Source: an uncultured Hippea sp. (GTDB taxonomy: Bacteria > Campylobacterota_A > Desulfurellia > JAADFJ01). Taken from it: DNA of 23,149 bases. The position numbers and the translations under genes are program-made. Positions 1 through 6,533 of this stretch are shown here, piece after piece. Within the stretch, counting starts at the first letter, position 1. Each line of letters begins with the position of its first letter. The notes under the pieces are model-generated. The model saw only the letters and a list, made by a program, of their open reading frames with translations. It was not told where the DNA came from and searched no databases. The stretch is from positions 1 through 23,149 of the forward strand of contig CAJVZA010000024.1 in assembly GCA_913009315.1 (NCBI GenBank), given 5' to 3'.

Positions 1-2419
1 CCAGAAAACGTAAAGCCATTCTATGATATTCCAAAATTCTATGGAGAAATGCAGGTTTAATAATTGGGTTTTCTACATTTAATTTTTCATTTAGAAATAA
101 GAAGAAGTTTATCAATTCAGGGATTTTTTCCCATTCAACAGTTGTTCCAAAGAGAGTTACCCTATTTTTCCCCCTTTTTTTTGATTTATTTAGAAGCTCG
201 TCAGCTTGTTTAATTGCTGAAGCTATAGGGTGCTTCGGCTTAACAAAAGTAAGTCCTGCAGATAATGTAATGAACTTATTGTTACAAGTATATTTCCTGA
301 ACTGCTGATTAAGATAAACTGAAAATATTATCATCGTCTCCCAGGGACCGACCAAAACCAAATCATCACCGCCGGAGTAAACGGTATAGATATTCCCGAA
401 ATCAATCTGTTCTCCGCCAAGGTAATCTTTAAAACTTTCTTTCTCGATACCGTCAATACGCAAAAGTTCTTCTGTAACCTTATCCTTATAAGCTAAAGAC
501 ATTACTTCCCCTATCCACCCGGTAAAGAAAAGTTCAAACATTCTGCTCAGAGTCAAAAAGCGTGAGACGGTTTTTCTGTCAATGTCAGGCAGCCCAGATT
601 CAAACCTCGATGGATTTTCAAAGCCTTTACTGAATATCAATCCGAGATTATCAACATCTGCTTTAAGAACACCGAGAAGATCGCTTCCATAAACTTTATC
701 ATCTTTTTTCCATCTTGAAAGCATTGCAATCTCTTCAAAACTTAAAACCTTTTTATTGTCATCAACTGGAATATGATTTGCGTAATATTTTTTTATTGGG
801 ATAGATCGAGTTAAATCGGCTTTTTCACTACCGTTACCAATATCATAGATCAAATAATACTCTTCTTTATCCCTGTAATCCTCCAGCAATTCAACATAGT
901 AATGATCTTTCTTCTCAACCCCGCCGTCTTTTTCATTATGAAAGATTACAATCTTTTTACCTTCATCTTCCTCCTCTTTAGTTACATTGCCTTTTCCAAA
1001 AGCAATATAATTACATTTAGGCAACTGCTGTCCTATAAAGAGCTTATCTCTATAACAAATAAAACAACACTTTACAGGACGACCTTGTTCATCTTTATCT
1101 TTTTCCTCATATGTTGCCGGTCCTTTACCGCATATCTTGCAGTCACTGTTGCCTTGATATGCTTCATACATTTCAGTCGCTTTAAATGCTTCAGGATTCC
1201 ATTTTTTCTCTTGGGCGACTGCCAAGACGTTTTGTGACTTATGAATCTTCTCGGTTTCAAGTTTATAAAACATCTCTTCTGCTGTCTTAAAAAAACTGTA
1301 GACCTTAAATTCTTCCCTAAATCCTTCAATAGGCATCCATGACATCAAAAAAGAAAACTGATTAAAATATGTTTTGTGTATTTCCTCTTCAATTTCCGCT
1401 TTGACTCTTTGCAGAATATTGTCTGCCCCTTTAATATTTGGAGCAAGCAATAGAAATTTTCCACCAGTAGAGAAAAGATTACACACAATGGGAAGGTCAA
1501 GGGCATGGAGTATCTTGTGGATGGTCACTTCAGAAAACAGGTAAATAAAGAATGAACGAGCCCTGAGTCTTTTTGAAGCACCGCCTGAGCCTCTGTTAGT
1601 AATATCGAAGATGTAATCCTGTATTCCGGAAAAGTCACCTCCAATAAGTATAAACTCATTTTTTCTATTAAAATTTAGACTCTCATTAAGCGATCGAAGG
1701 TGTTGTCTATAGAGACATGCAGCAATCGCAGCAGTTCCCTTGAGATGATCAAAAAGAGAAATGTCTGAAACATCATGCTTGTATCTTGTATCACTCGGGA
1801 CTGCCCACATATATTCATGAATAATGTTAAGCCATGTGATAATGACATCATCAAAACAGGTGAAAGGTGATAAATTACGTATGCTTTTTTCAAACTGATC
1901 TATATGGGCATTAATTTCTTCATTCTTTAATTCTTTTATTTGTTCAGGAAAGCCGCTCATGGGTTTAAATGTGTTCAGCCGGTATCTACCAAAAGTTCTC
2001 TGCGATTCGCCCAGAGTAGCATAAGAAAAGACAGACTCCAACGGCAATGTCATTTGTCGTGCGAGGTTCCCTATTTCTCTTTCAGAACATGAATAGCTAT
2101 CTGCTGTCCTGACAATATCTATCATTTTCCAGACGCGCTTTTTATATTCATCAGATTGACCTACTAAATATGGATCACTTAATACGTCTTCCTTCTTAAT
2201 TTTAGTATCATGGTAGCGAACCAAAATGCTAACGAGATCAAGATCATACAAGGCGTCATTTTTTAGCTCATTTTGAAAACTATTAATAAATTCTGCCGAA
2301 GCTTTTTCATGGTTACACTTATAAATAGGATTTTTATTACCTCGATGCAACAACTTCCCCACATCATGCAGCAAAGCCCCAAGGACAACCGAATTATATT
2401 CTTTTACATCAAATTCCAT
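1..2419 (-). CDS. cas10: Cas10 (Csm1-like) large subunit of a type III CRISPR effector, partial
   Basis: Open from ATG 2419 to the window edge: 806 codons with no stop, so the carboxyl end lies beyond base 1. Residues H18-D19 in ALLHDVGK form the HD nuclease motif. A GDFSGIQDYIF segment near residue 260 is typical of the first palm region of Csm1. A zinc ribbon starts with C427-x2-C430 and is completed by a second cysteine pair near residue 450. The cyclase motif GGDD is at 683-686 in the context YSGGDDLVLVGPW. In this family the HD domain cleaves DNA and the GGDD palm makes cyclic oligoadenylates from ATP when target RNA is bound; both motifs look intact. The GGDD context and SGIQ motif favour Csm1 over Cmr2, yet the ORF just upstream looks Cmr1-like, so the subtype is uncertain. 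The start is separated from that ORF's stop by 2 bases, with GAGG inside the ORF as ribosome site, so coupled translation is likely. Confidence 0.95.
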   Translation of the reverse strand, partial: MEFDVKEYNSVVLGALLHDVGKLLHRGNKNPIYKCNHEKASAEFINSFQNELKNDALYDLDLVSILVRYHDTKIKKEDVLSDPYLVGQSDEYKKRVWKMIDIVRTADSYSCSEREIGNLARQMTLPLESVFSYATLGESQRTFGRYRLNTFKPMSGFPEQIKELKNEEINAHIDQFEKSIRNLSPFTCFDDVIITWLNIIHEYMWAVPSDTRYKHDVSDISLFDHLKGTAAIAACLYRQHLRSLNESLNFNRKNEFILIGGDFSGIQDYIFDITNRGSGGASKRLRARSFFIYLFSEVTIHKILHALDLPIVCNLFSTGGKFLLLAPNIKGADNILQRVKAEIEEEIHKTYFNQFSFLMSWMPIEGFREEFKVYSFFKTAEEMFYKLETEKIHKSQNVLAVAQEKKWNPEAFKATEMYEAYQGNSDCKICGKGPATYEEKDKDEQGRPVKCCFICYRDKLFIGQQLPKCNYIAFGKGNVTKEEEDEGKKIVIFHNEKDGGVEKKDHYYVELLEDYRDKEEYYLIYDIGNGSEKADLTRSIPIKKYYANHIPVDDNKKVLSFEEIAMLSRWKKDDKVYGSDLLGVLKADVDNLGLIFSKGFENPSRFESGLPDIDRKTVSRFLTLSRMFELFFTGWIGEVMSLAYKDKVTEELLRIDGIEKESFKDYLGGEQIDFGNIYTVYSGGDDLVLVGPWETMIIFSVYLNQQFRKYTCNNKFITLSAGLTFVKPKHPIASAIKQADELLNKSKKRGKNRVTLFGTTVEWEKIPELINFFLFLNEKLNVENPIIKPAFLHRILEYHRMALRFL

Positions 2420-2421
2420 TA

Positions 2422-2502
2422 TCACGCCTCACAATCATCAATCAATTTCACCACTCCCGTCCAAATCGGCGTCAACGCCTTCAATCTAAACTCCTCCATC
2501 AT
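2422..2502 (-). CDS. 26-codon ORF resembling a Cmr1 amino terminus, directly before cas10
   Basis: ATG ATG follows a strong ribosome site (GGGAGG, about 5 bases upstream). The peptide opens MMEEFRLKALTPIWTG, which from memory resembles the start of the RAMP protein Cmr1, then runs ten more residues to TGA. Full Cmr1 proteins are several hundred residues, so this is either a deletion remnant of a cmr1 gene whose start and stop survive, or a reused leader peptide. It ends 2 bases before the cas10 ATG, and the cas10 ribosome site lies within its last codons. Its translation could therefore set cas10 expression. The Cmr1 resemblance is recalled from family patterns, not searched. Confidence 0.55.
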   Translation of the reverse strand: MMEEFRLKALTPIWTGVVKLIDDCEA

Positions 2503-2583
2503 CTATCCTCCCTTTCCACATCCCATAACCGAGTCTATGGATACGCGGCACCTCTTAAGATTACCGTCTAATGCTCTCGCCGG
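2503..2583 (-). other. Unassigned open stretch and hairpin in front of the cas10 leader ORF
   Basis: A frame without an evident start ends RVSIDSVMGCGKGG and stops at TAG immediately before the ATG of the 26-codon ORF; the GGGAGG ribosome site lies in its last codons. The same DNA can form a hairpin with stems ATCCATA and TATGGGAT. It may be the tail of a deleted gene or an untranslated leader. I do not recognise it. The remaining bases, 2584-2707, show no gene I can support. Confidence 0.3.
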
Positions 2584-2707
2584 TTAATTTTTGGCATTAT
2601 CCTTTCTCCTCATTATCTAATTCACCATTTGTCACTCTTCTTCTGTTCTCTGCCCGGATAGTTAACCTTTTTTTGCCTTCAGAGGTTTTAGTATACTATT
2701 GCCCGAG

Positions 2708-3135
2708 TTAAAGTTTTCCTTCCTTTAACTTATCCCTTATACGCTTTGCCTTATCCGGCATTGTTTTGTGGAAAAACTCCATCTGGATTTCAAGCCACAT
2801 CGGCTTTTCTTTTACAGATTTTTACCTGTATGCCTCAATTTCTTTTTCGGTCTTGTAATAGAGTAACGGCTCAGTCTTTATCCTTTCACCTGTTTTTGAT
2901 TTTTTTAGATAATACGCATCGGCTTTATCCTGAGGCCTGTCGGTCTTGTCTTTTATCTCTATAAGATATTTCAGAGGGATTACAGGTATAACTATATTTC
3001 CTGCCTTCATCTTTTCCCTTACATCATACACTTTTTTGAAATCGAAGAGCATCTCAATAAACACATCAAGAAGAAAAATTAGATAACGAACCCTCTTTTT
3101 GTTCAATGCTGAAAAAAATTTTCGAGTCTAATCAA
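2708..3135 (-). pseudogene. Decayed nucleotidyltransferase-type gene fused to its small companion gene
   Basis: A GGGAGG site precedes TTG 3135, which opens LIRLENFFQH. A frameshift in the run of Ts near 3117-3110 moves the reading into NKKRVRYLI, the usual amino-terminal pattern of small predicted nucleotidyltransferases of the AbiEii/DUF6036 kind. The nucleotide-binding middle is missing, and the frame continues into the usual tail (IPVIPLKYLIEIKDKTDRPQ). It then runs into what looks like a short companion protein (KTEKEIEAYR), broken by an in-frame TAA at 2824-2822. The rest (KSVKEKPMWLEIQMEFFHK) ends at TAA 2708. The evidence is therefore a frameshift, an internal deletion and a nonsense codon. 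Such pairs often act as toxin-antitoxin-like modules; the function here is lost. Family recognition is from memory. Confidence 0.55.
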
Positions 3136-3240
3136 AAGAGACCTCCCATCGTCATTTTACTCAATTCTTATCTTACTATTTTCAATCTTTTGTAACCGAC
3201 TTCATTACAAAACAGAAAAAGCAATATTTCCGAAATATTT

Positions 3241-4221
3241 CTATCTTATTTCATACCTGCCCAGTCCGAACCCCGTCCCCTTTCCAACATGCAAAACCTC
3301 TCCGGCCCTGATTAAATCCATAAACGGCTCTATGTCGCCCTCAAATATTATCTCTCCGACAAAGCCCCCCATCTTCATCCTTGTATCCTGCCTTGCCGAG
3401 TATCTCTCCCAGTCATGCCACCTCAGTCTCCGGACTGAGACTTTCACTCCTTCAGCCTTTTTGATTATTCCGCTGAAATCCCATTCGGAAGGGTTTCCGC
3501 CGCAATGAAAATAATACAGAAGCGAGAGTCTTCGCAGGAGGTTTCTGATCAGGATATGGAATTCAAGCTCAAGGGTGAGGTGTCCGTTGTATACAATTCG
3601 TGTGGGAGTTAAGAAGCTTAGAGTTATGAGTTTAGAGTTATCGGTCCGGTTATTTAATAAATCCGGTTCAAGAGGCAGGATGCCGGTTTTGAATGTTCCG
3701 AGTGTCTTGGTTTCGGAATCATAGATGGTCTCACCATTGCAGCTGACATCACCTAACTCAAACTTCGCCTTACCTTTGCCCAGCCCTATCCTGCCAAGCT
3801 CATCAAAAGCATAGATGAAATAGGGAAGGTAATCTATTGCCCTGCCTATGAGGGTAAGGCCGAAGATTAGCTCATTGCCCTGTCCGTAATTTCTTCGCTG
3901 CTCAGACGGCGGCTCGATAACAAAAGGATGCGGAGCTGCTTTATATTTCCGCATTATCTCTGTATCTGCGGGTGGAGGAGTCTCAAAGATATATGAATAA
4001 ACACATTTTTCTTTAAGCAGGCAGTCGGTACATTCCCTGCTTTTTATGGCACAGACCACACGCCTGAAGGCATGACCGAATCCTCCCCTCAGGGTTGAGC
4101 CTTTGTAGGAGGGCAGAAGCATAGACTCCAGCGGTTTTATTCTAAAACTGAATGATGCGGTTTTGATCTGCGTAATATCCCCCCTGCAATATGCAAAACC
4201 CAAGCGGTTGAATTTTAACAT
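3241..4221 (-). CDS. cas6: Cas6-family CRISPR precursor-RNA endoribonuclease
   Basis: A 326-residue RAMP-fold protein of the Cas6 family that carries a central cysteine cluster. Cas6 cuts the CRISPR repeat transcript to release guide RNAs for the type III complex. The amino-terminal half has the family pattern SYKGSTLRGGFGHAFRR followed by a Cys-x6-Cys-x2-Cys-x5-Cys group (residues about 64-79), which may bind metal. The extreme carboxyl end, GKGTGFGLGRYEI, is the glycine-rich RAMP loop. The length is usual. No strong ribosome site precedes ATG 4221. A probable promoter (4267-4294) overlaps a repeat element directly upstream. The effector gene cas10 follows on the same strand after about 820 bp of decayed genes, so the two may be transcribed separately. 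No CRISPR array is visible in this window. Confidence 0.93.
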   Translation of the reverse strand: MLKFNRLGFAYCRGDITQIKTASFSFRIKPLESMLLPSYKGSTLRGGFGHAFRRVVCAIKSRECTDCLLKEKCVYSYIFETPPPADTEIMRKYKAAPHPFVIEPPSEQRRNYGQGNELIFGLTLIGRAIDYLPYFIYAFDELGRIGLGKGKAKFELGDVSCNGETIYDSETKTLGTFKTGILPLEPDLLNNRTDNSKLITLSFLTPTRIVYNGHLTLELEFHILIRNLLRRLSLLYYFHCGGNPSEWDFSGIIKKAEGVKVSVRRLRWHDWERYSARQDTRMKMGGFVGEIIFEGDIEPFMDLIRAGEVLHVGKGTGFGLGRYEIR

Positions 4222-4266
4222 AAATTTTCTTGTTTTGCAATAGCGAATTGTCTCATTTATTTTTTT

Positions 4267-4294
4267 AGCATAATGAGACCACTACAATAAGCAA
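4267..4294 (-). promoter_or_regulatory. Probable cas6 promoter formed at the edge of repeat B1
   Basis: Reading leftward, TTGCTT (4294-4289), a 16-base spacer and TATGCT (4272-4267). The -35-like box and spacer are inside repeat B1, while the -10-like box is unique flanking DNA, so the element appears to supply half of the promoter. Hexamers were matched by eye only. Confidence 0.4.
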
Positions 4295-4537
4295 ATTCAC
4301 AGCTTTTTATGAGGTTTTCTATAGGGCAACTCTATTAATTCTAAGCGTTTCAAATTGAGAATTCAAATCCGTCTCATCAAGACGCAAATTGCAGGTAATA
4401 GCAGAGCTATTGTCAAAATTTGCAACGCAGAGGAGATGGATTTGAGACTCAAGATGATCGTTTACGGATTAATAGAGTTGCCCTGAAGACAAGGCAAACT
4501 TTTGAAGGACTAACGGGTTAATTCAAAGAAGTTTAAC
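4273..4537. repeat. Repeat B copy 1 (B1), carrying palindrome A1 inside it
   Basis: Left part 4273-4323 (from ATGAGACC to TTTTCTATA) and right part 4488-4537 (GACAAGGCAAAC to GTTTAAC) match the continuous copy at 11396-11498 at nearly every base. Palindrome A1 plus four bases (TGAA) separates them here. The right part itself folds: AAACTTTTGAA pairs imperfectly with TTCAAAGAAGTTT around the core TAACGGGTTA. Confidence 0.85.
4324..4483. mobile_element. Palindromic element A copy 1 (MITE-like)
   Basis: A 160-bp element with perfect 16-bp terminal inverted repeats (GGGCAACTCTATTAAT and its complement). The two arms pair imperfectly along their whole length to a centre near the AGAGCT at about 4403. 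It has no coding capacity. Related copies lie at 4943-5075, 8898-9053 and 11800-11918. It interrupts repeat B1, and the matching uninterrupted site is at 11396-11498. There is no clear target duplication. I do not recognise the family; a transposase acting in trans is an inference. Confidence 0.8.
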
Positions 4538-4544
4538 TACGTAT

Positions 4545-4672
4545 GAGCCTGTTGATAAATGTTATTGCTGGGAATAGAGTGACGGAACAATCTCAAAAAA
4601 CGTTGATAATAAAGGGATTGCCACGCACCTTTCGGTGCTCGCAATGACAAATAGGAGTTTATCAACAGACTC
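4545..4672. repeat. Palindromic element E with an inner REP-type hairpin
   Basis: A 128-bp segment bounded by 15-bp inverted repeats (GAGCCTGTTGATAAA at 4545-4559 and TTTATCAACAGACTC at 4658-4672, one mismatch). Inside is a REP-like hairpin around GCACCTTTCGGTGC followed by TCGCAATGAC, a form of the CATTGCGAG repeats seen between genes in many bacteria. No coding sequence. Confidence 0.65.
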
Positions 4673-4768
4673 TTTACATTTGACATAACTCCTTGATTTA
4701 GTTTATAAGTAACCGGTGGATTAGTGCATTTCTATGGCAAGACTGCAGGTACAGCGGTAATTTTAACG

Positions 4769-4930
4769 TATCATGGGCATTGCGAGCGGAGTAATTTCAC
4801 CACAGGCAGGATGCCTATGATACACTGAGACTGCTTCGGCCTTCGGCCTCGCAGTGACAGAAGAAGGAAGGCCATTGCTTTGGATATTTCCTCTTCGTCA
4901 TTGCGAGCGCAGCGAAGCAATCTCGTCACA
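4769..4930. repeat. Cluster of CATTGCGAG-type REP palindromes
   Basis: Palindrome TATCATGGGCAT (4769-4780) pairs with ATGCCTATGATA (4811-4822). Next are two opposed REP units: GAGACTGCTTCGGCCTTCGG at 4826 running to GCAGTGAC, and GTCATTGCGAGCGCAGCG at 4896 running to CAATCTC. The paired opposite orientation is like bacterial interspersed mosaic elements. An apparent open frame over this DNA is composed of repeat sequence and is not called as a gene. Confidence 0.65.
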
Positions 4931-4942
4931 GACAATATACCT

Positions 4943-5075
4943 GCACACTCTATGAATTCTAAGCTTTTGAATTGAGAATCCAAAAGCTGCCTTATACATT
5001 AAAATATTCTGCGTAATGGCGCATCTTCAACTTGCAGAACTATTGCCATGATTTGCAGCTGGTTTTGAAGCTCAG
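4943..5075. repeat. Palindromic element A copy 3, degenerate, at the aorD stop codon
   Basis: ACTCTATGAATTCTAAGC and TTGAATTGAGAATCCAAA follow element A1 closely, and the right arm (TGCAG..ATTGCC..TTTGCAG..GCTCAG) follows it loosely. The left arm contains a local hairpin of AGCTTTTG (4962-4969) with CAAAAGCT (4981-4988). The right end overlaps the TGA of aorD (5074-5072). It may act as a transcription stop for the aor operon, although no T-run is obvious. Confidence 0.6.
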
Positions 5076-5302
5076 CCGCCGCCTATAGGAGGAAAAATAC
5101 TTATTGTATCCCCATCGGAAAGCAGGTAATCCATATTTCCTTCTATGCTTTTGCCGTTTACAAGAACTATTTTAGTCAGATCCTTAGGGATTTTCATTTT
5201 ATGAAACAGATCCTCAACTCTTGAATTTTGATCCACTTCACAAACAGCTTCTTTGCCGAAATCATCTCTCAGAGAAGCAAAGAATTTAACCTTTATAAGC
5301 AT
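5072..5302 (-). CDS. aorD: MoaD/ThiS-like sulfur-carrier protein of the aor cluster
   Basis: A 76-residue beta-grasp protein starting MLIKVKFFASLRDD and ending PPIGGG. The terminal Gly-Gly is the site that is adenylated and thiocarboxylated in MoaD/ThiS proteins to supply sulfur for dithiolene formation. A dedicated copy beside a tungstopterin enzyme suggests cofactor supply for AorB. I chose ATG 5302, which overlaps the aorC stop region by 17 bases; a longer in-frame reading upstream is only the shadow of the aorC end. Order and content match aorABCD of Aromatoleum aromaticum, where a MoeA-like aorE follows; here repeat A3 begins at the stop codon instead. Confidence 0.88.
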   Translation of the reverse strand: MLIKVKFFASLRDDFGKEAVCEVDQNSRVEDLFHKMKIPKDLTKIVLVNGKSIEGNMDYLLSDGDTISIFPPIGGG

Positions 5303-6533
5303 TGCCGGCAAAATAGTTGGACAATAAAAATTCATTAGCAAAGGCTGAAGGGTTTTTAAGAAAATCACCCGCTATCTTTTTGCCCTGTCCTATAAGTCCT
5401 TTGATTATTCCTATTCGGTCGTTGTCTCCCAATAAAGAAGCTCCTATTATTATGTCATTTTTTATGCAAAACTGTATGAATCGTCCTTTTGCAGGATCTT
5501 TCCATCTAACAATCTCTGCGTCCGTGTCGTTCCATCTGCCGAAGCTTGCAGCGCTTATCGTACCAAATGTTACCGAATTATAAAGTAAACCTCCTAAATA
5601 ATCACGCTTTTCGCCTGCCATATTGGACCCTGCAACCTCTCCATGCTCTACAGCAGCAGGCCATGTAGGGTATATTGCATTGCCGTTTTCTCTCAGTGCG
5701 GGACATTCGGCGATATCCCCGGCAGCATAAATTGATTCATCGTTCGTTTTCAACTGTTTGTCCACAATAATCGCATCTTTTATTGTTATTCCCGAACTTT
5801 TTAAAAAATCAATATTAGGTTTGATACCTACAGCTATCACGGCCATATCACCGGTTATTTCTTTACCATTTTCGGTCGAAATTGTAATTTTATCACTTTT
5901 TTCATCAATTTCGGTGATTGCGTCGCCGGTTACAAGCGTTACACCATTATTCATAAGCTGTTCTCTGAACATCAATGCGGCAGTTTCAGGAAGCATCTTA
6001 GGGAGAACGGTATCAAGCTTTTCAATTATCGTAATCTTCTTGCCAATTTTATACAGCGCATTTGCAAATATCATACCGATGAAACCGGAACCTATTATGA
6101 CGATTTCATCTGCGCTGCCTAAACGCCCCTTAAACCGTTCGACATCATGGTAATCCCATAAACTGACAACTCTCTCAAAAGAGCTCCACCGTTCGGGAAC
6201 AACAGGAACCGAACCGGTTGCAATAAGCAGTTTGTCGTACCCGATAATCTCTCCGTTATCAAATTCGACCCTTTTTGTATCAGCAAAAAGCTTTGTTGCC
6301 TTGCGGCCGGGAAGTAGTTTTACTCCGAGATCGTTCAAAAATTTCTCATTCCTGTCGTATAACTTCTCCCCGGTTATCTCTGATGTCAAATAGTAGGGAA
6401 TTAGCATTCTGCTGTATGGATGATCATCTGAAAACGCAGCATAAATATCGCTCGAAGGTTTGATCTTTTTTATTGTTCTGACAGCACTCAGGCCGCTTGC
6501 TCCGGTTCCCAATATCAGATATTTCTCAGCCAT
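5286..6533 (-). CDS. aorC: FAD/NAD(P)-dependent oxidoreductase subunit of the aldehyde oxidoreductase
   Basis: A 415-residue two-dinucleotide-domain flavoprotein. The amino-terminal FAD motif is GTGASG (residues 9-14), the NAD motif IIGSGFIG is near residue 148, and the late FAD motif TNDESIYAAGDIAECP is near 263-278. It belongs to the pyridine-nucleotide-disulfide oxidoreductase superfamily but has no redox-active cysteine pair at the usual place, like NADH oxidase or ferredoxin-reductase types. In the Aromatoleum AorABC complex this subunit passes electrons between the ferredoxin subunit and NAD. Its ATG follows the aorB stop with no gap (TAAATG), so coupled translation and a joint complex are likely. 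The assignment rests on gene order and motifs; a free-standing NADH:ferredoxin reductase is the alternative. Confidence 0.85.
   Translation of the reverse strand: MAEKYLILGTGASGLSAVRTIKKIKPSSDIYAAFSDDHPYSRMLIPYYLTSEITGEKLYDRNEKFLNDLGVKLLPGRKATKLFADTKRVEFDNGEIIGYDKLLIATGSVPVVPERWSSFERVVSLWDYHDVERFKGRLGSADEIVIIGSGFIGMIFANALYKIGKKITIIEKLDTVLPKMLPETAALMFREQLMNNGVTLVTGDAITEIDEKSDKITISTENGKEITGDMAVIAVGIKPNIDFLKSSGITIKDAIIVDKQLKTNDESIYAAGDIAECPALRENGNAIYPTWPAAVEHGEVAGSNMAGEKRDYLGGLLYNSVTFGTISAASFGRWNDTDAEIVRWKDPAKGRFIQFCIKNDIIIGASLLGDNDRIGIIKGLIGQGKKIAGDFLKNPSAFANEFLLSNYFAGNAYKG

Noticed and set aside
902-1237. Plus-strand open frame of 111 codons opposite cas10
   Set aside because: It is in the antisense register of cas10, whose motifs are intact over the same DNA; hydrophobic composition is the usual shadow of a lysine/glutamate-rich gene.
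4488-4537. B right half as an integron attC site
   Set aside because: AAC and GTT triplets are at the top of the hairpin and not at its base, and the RYYYAAC/GTTRRRY boxes do not fit, despite the integrase scrap at 9225.
4771-4983. 70-codon minus-strand open frame
   Set aside because: It lies entirely over REP palindromes and the start of A3; the translation is repeat sequence, not a protein family.
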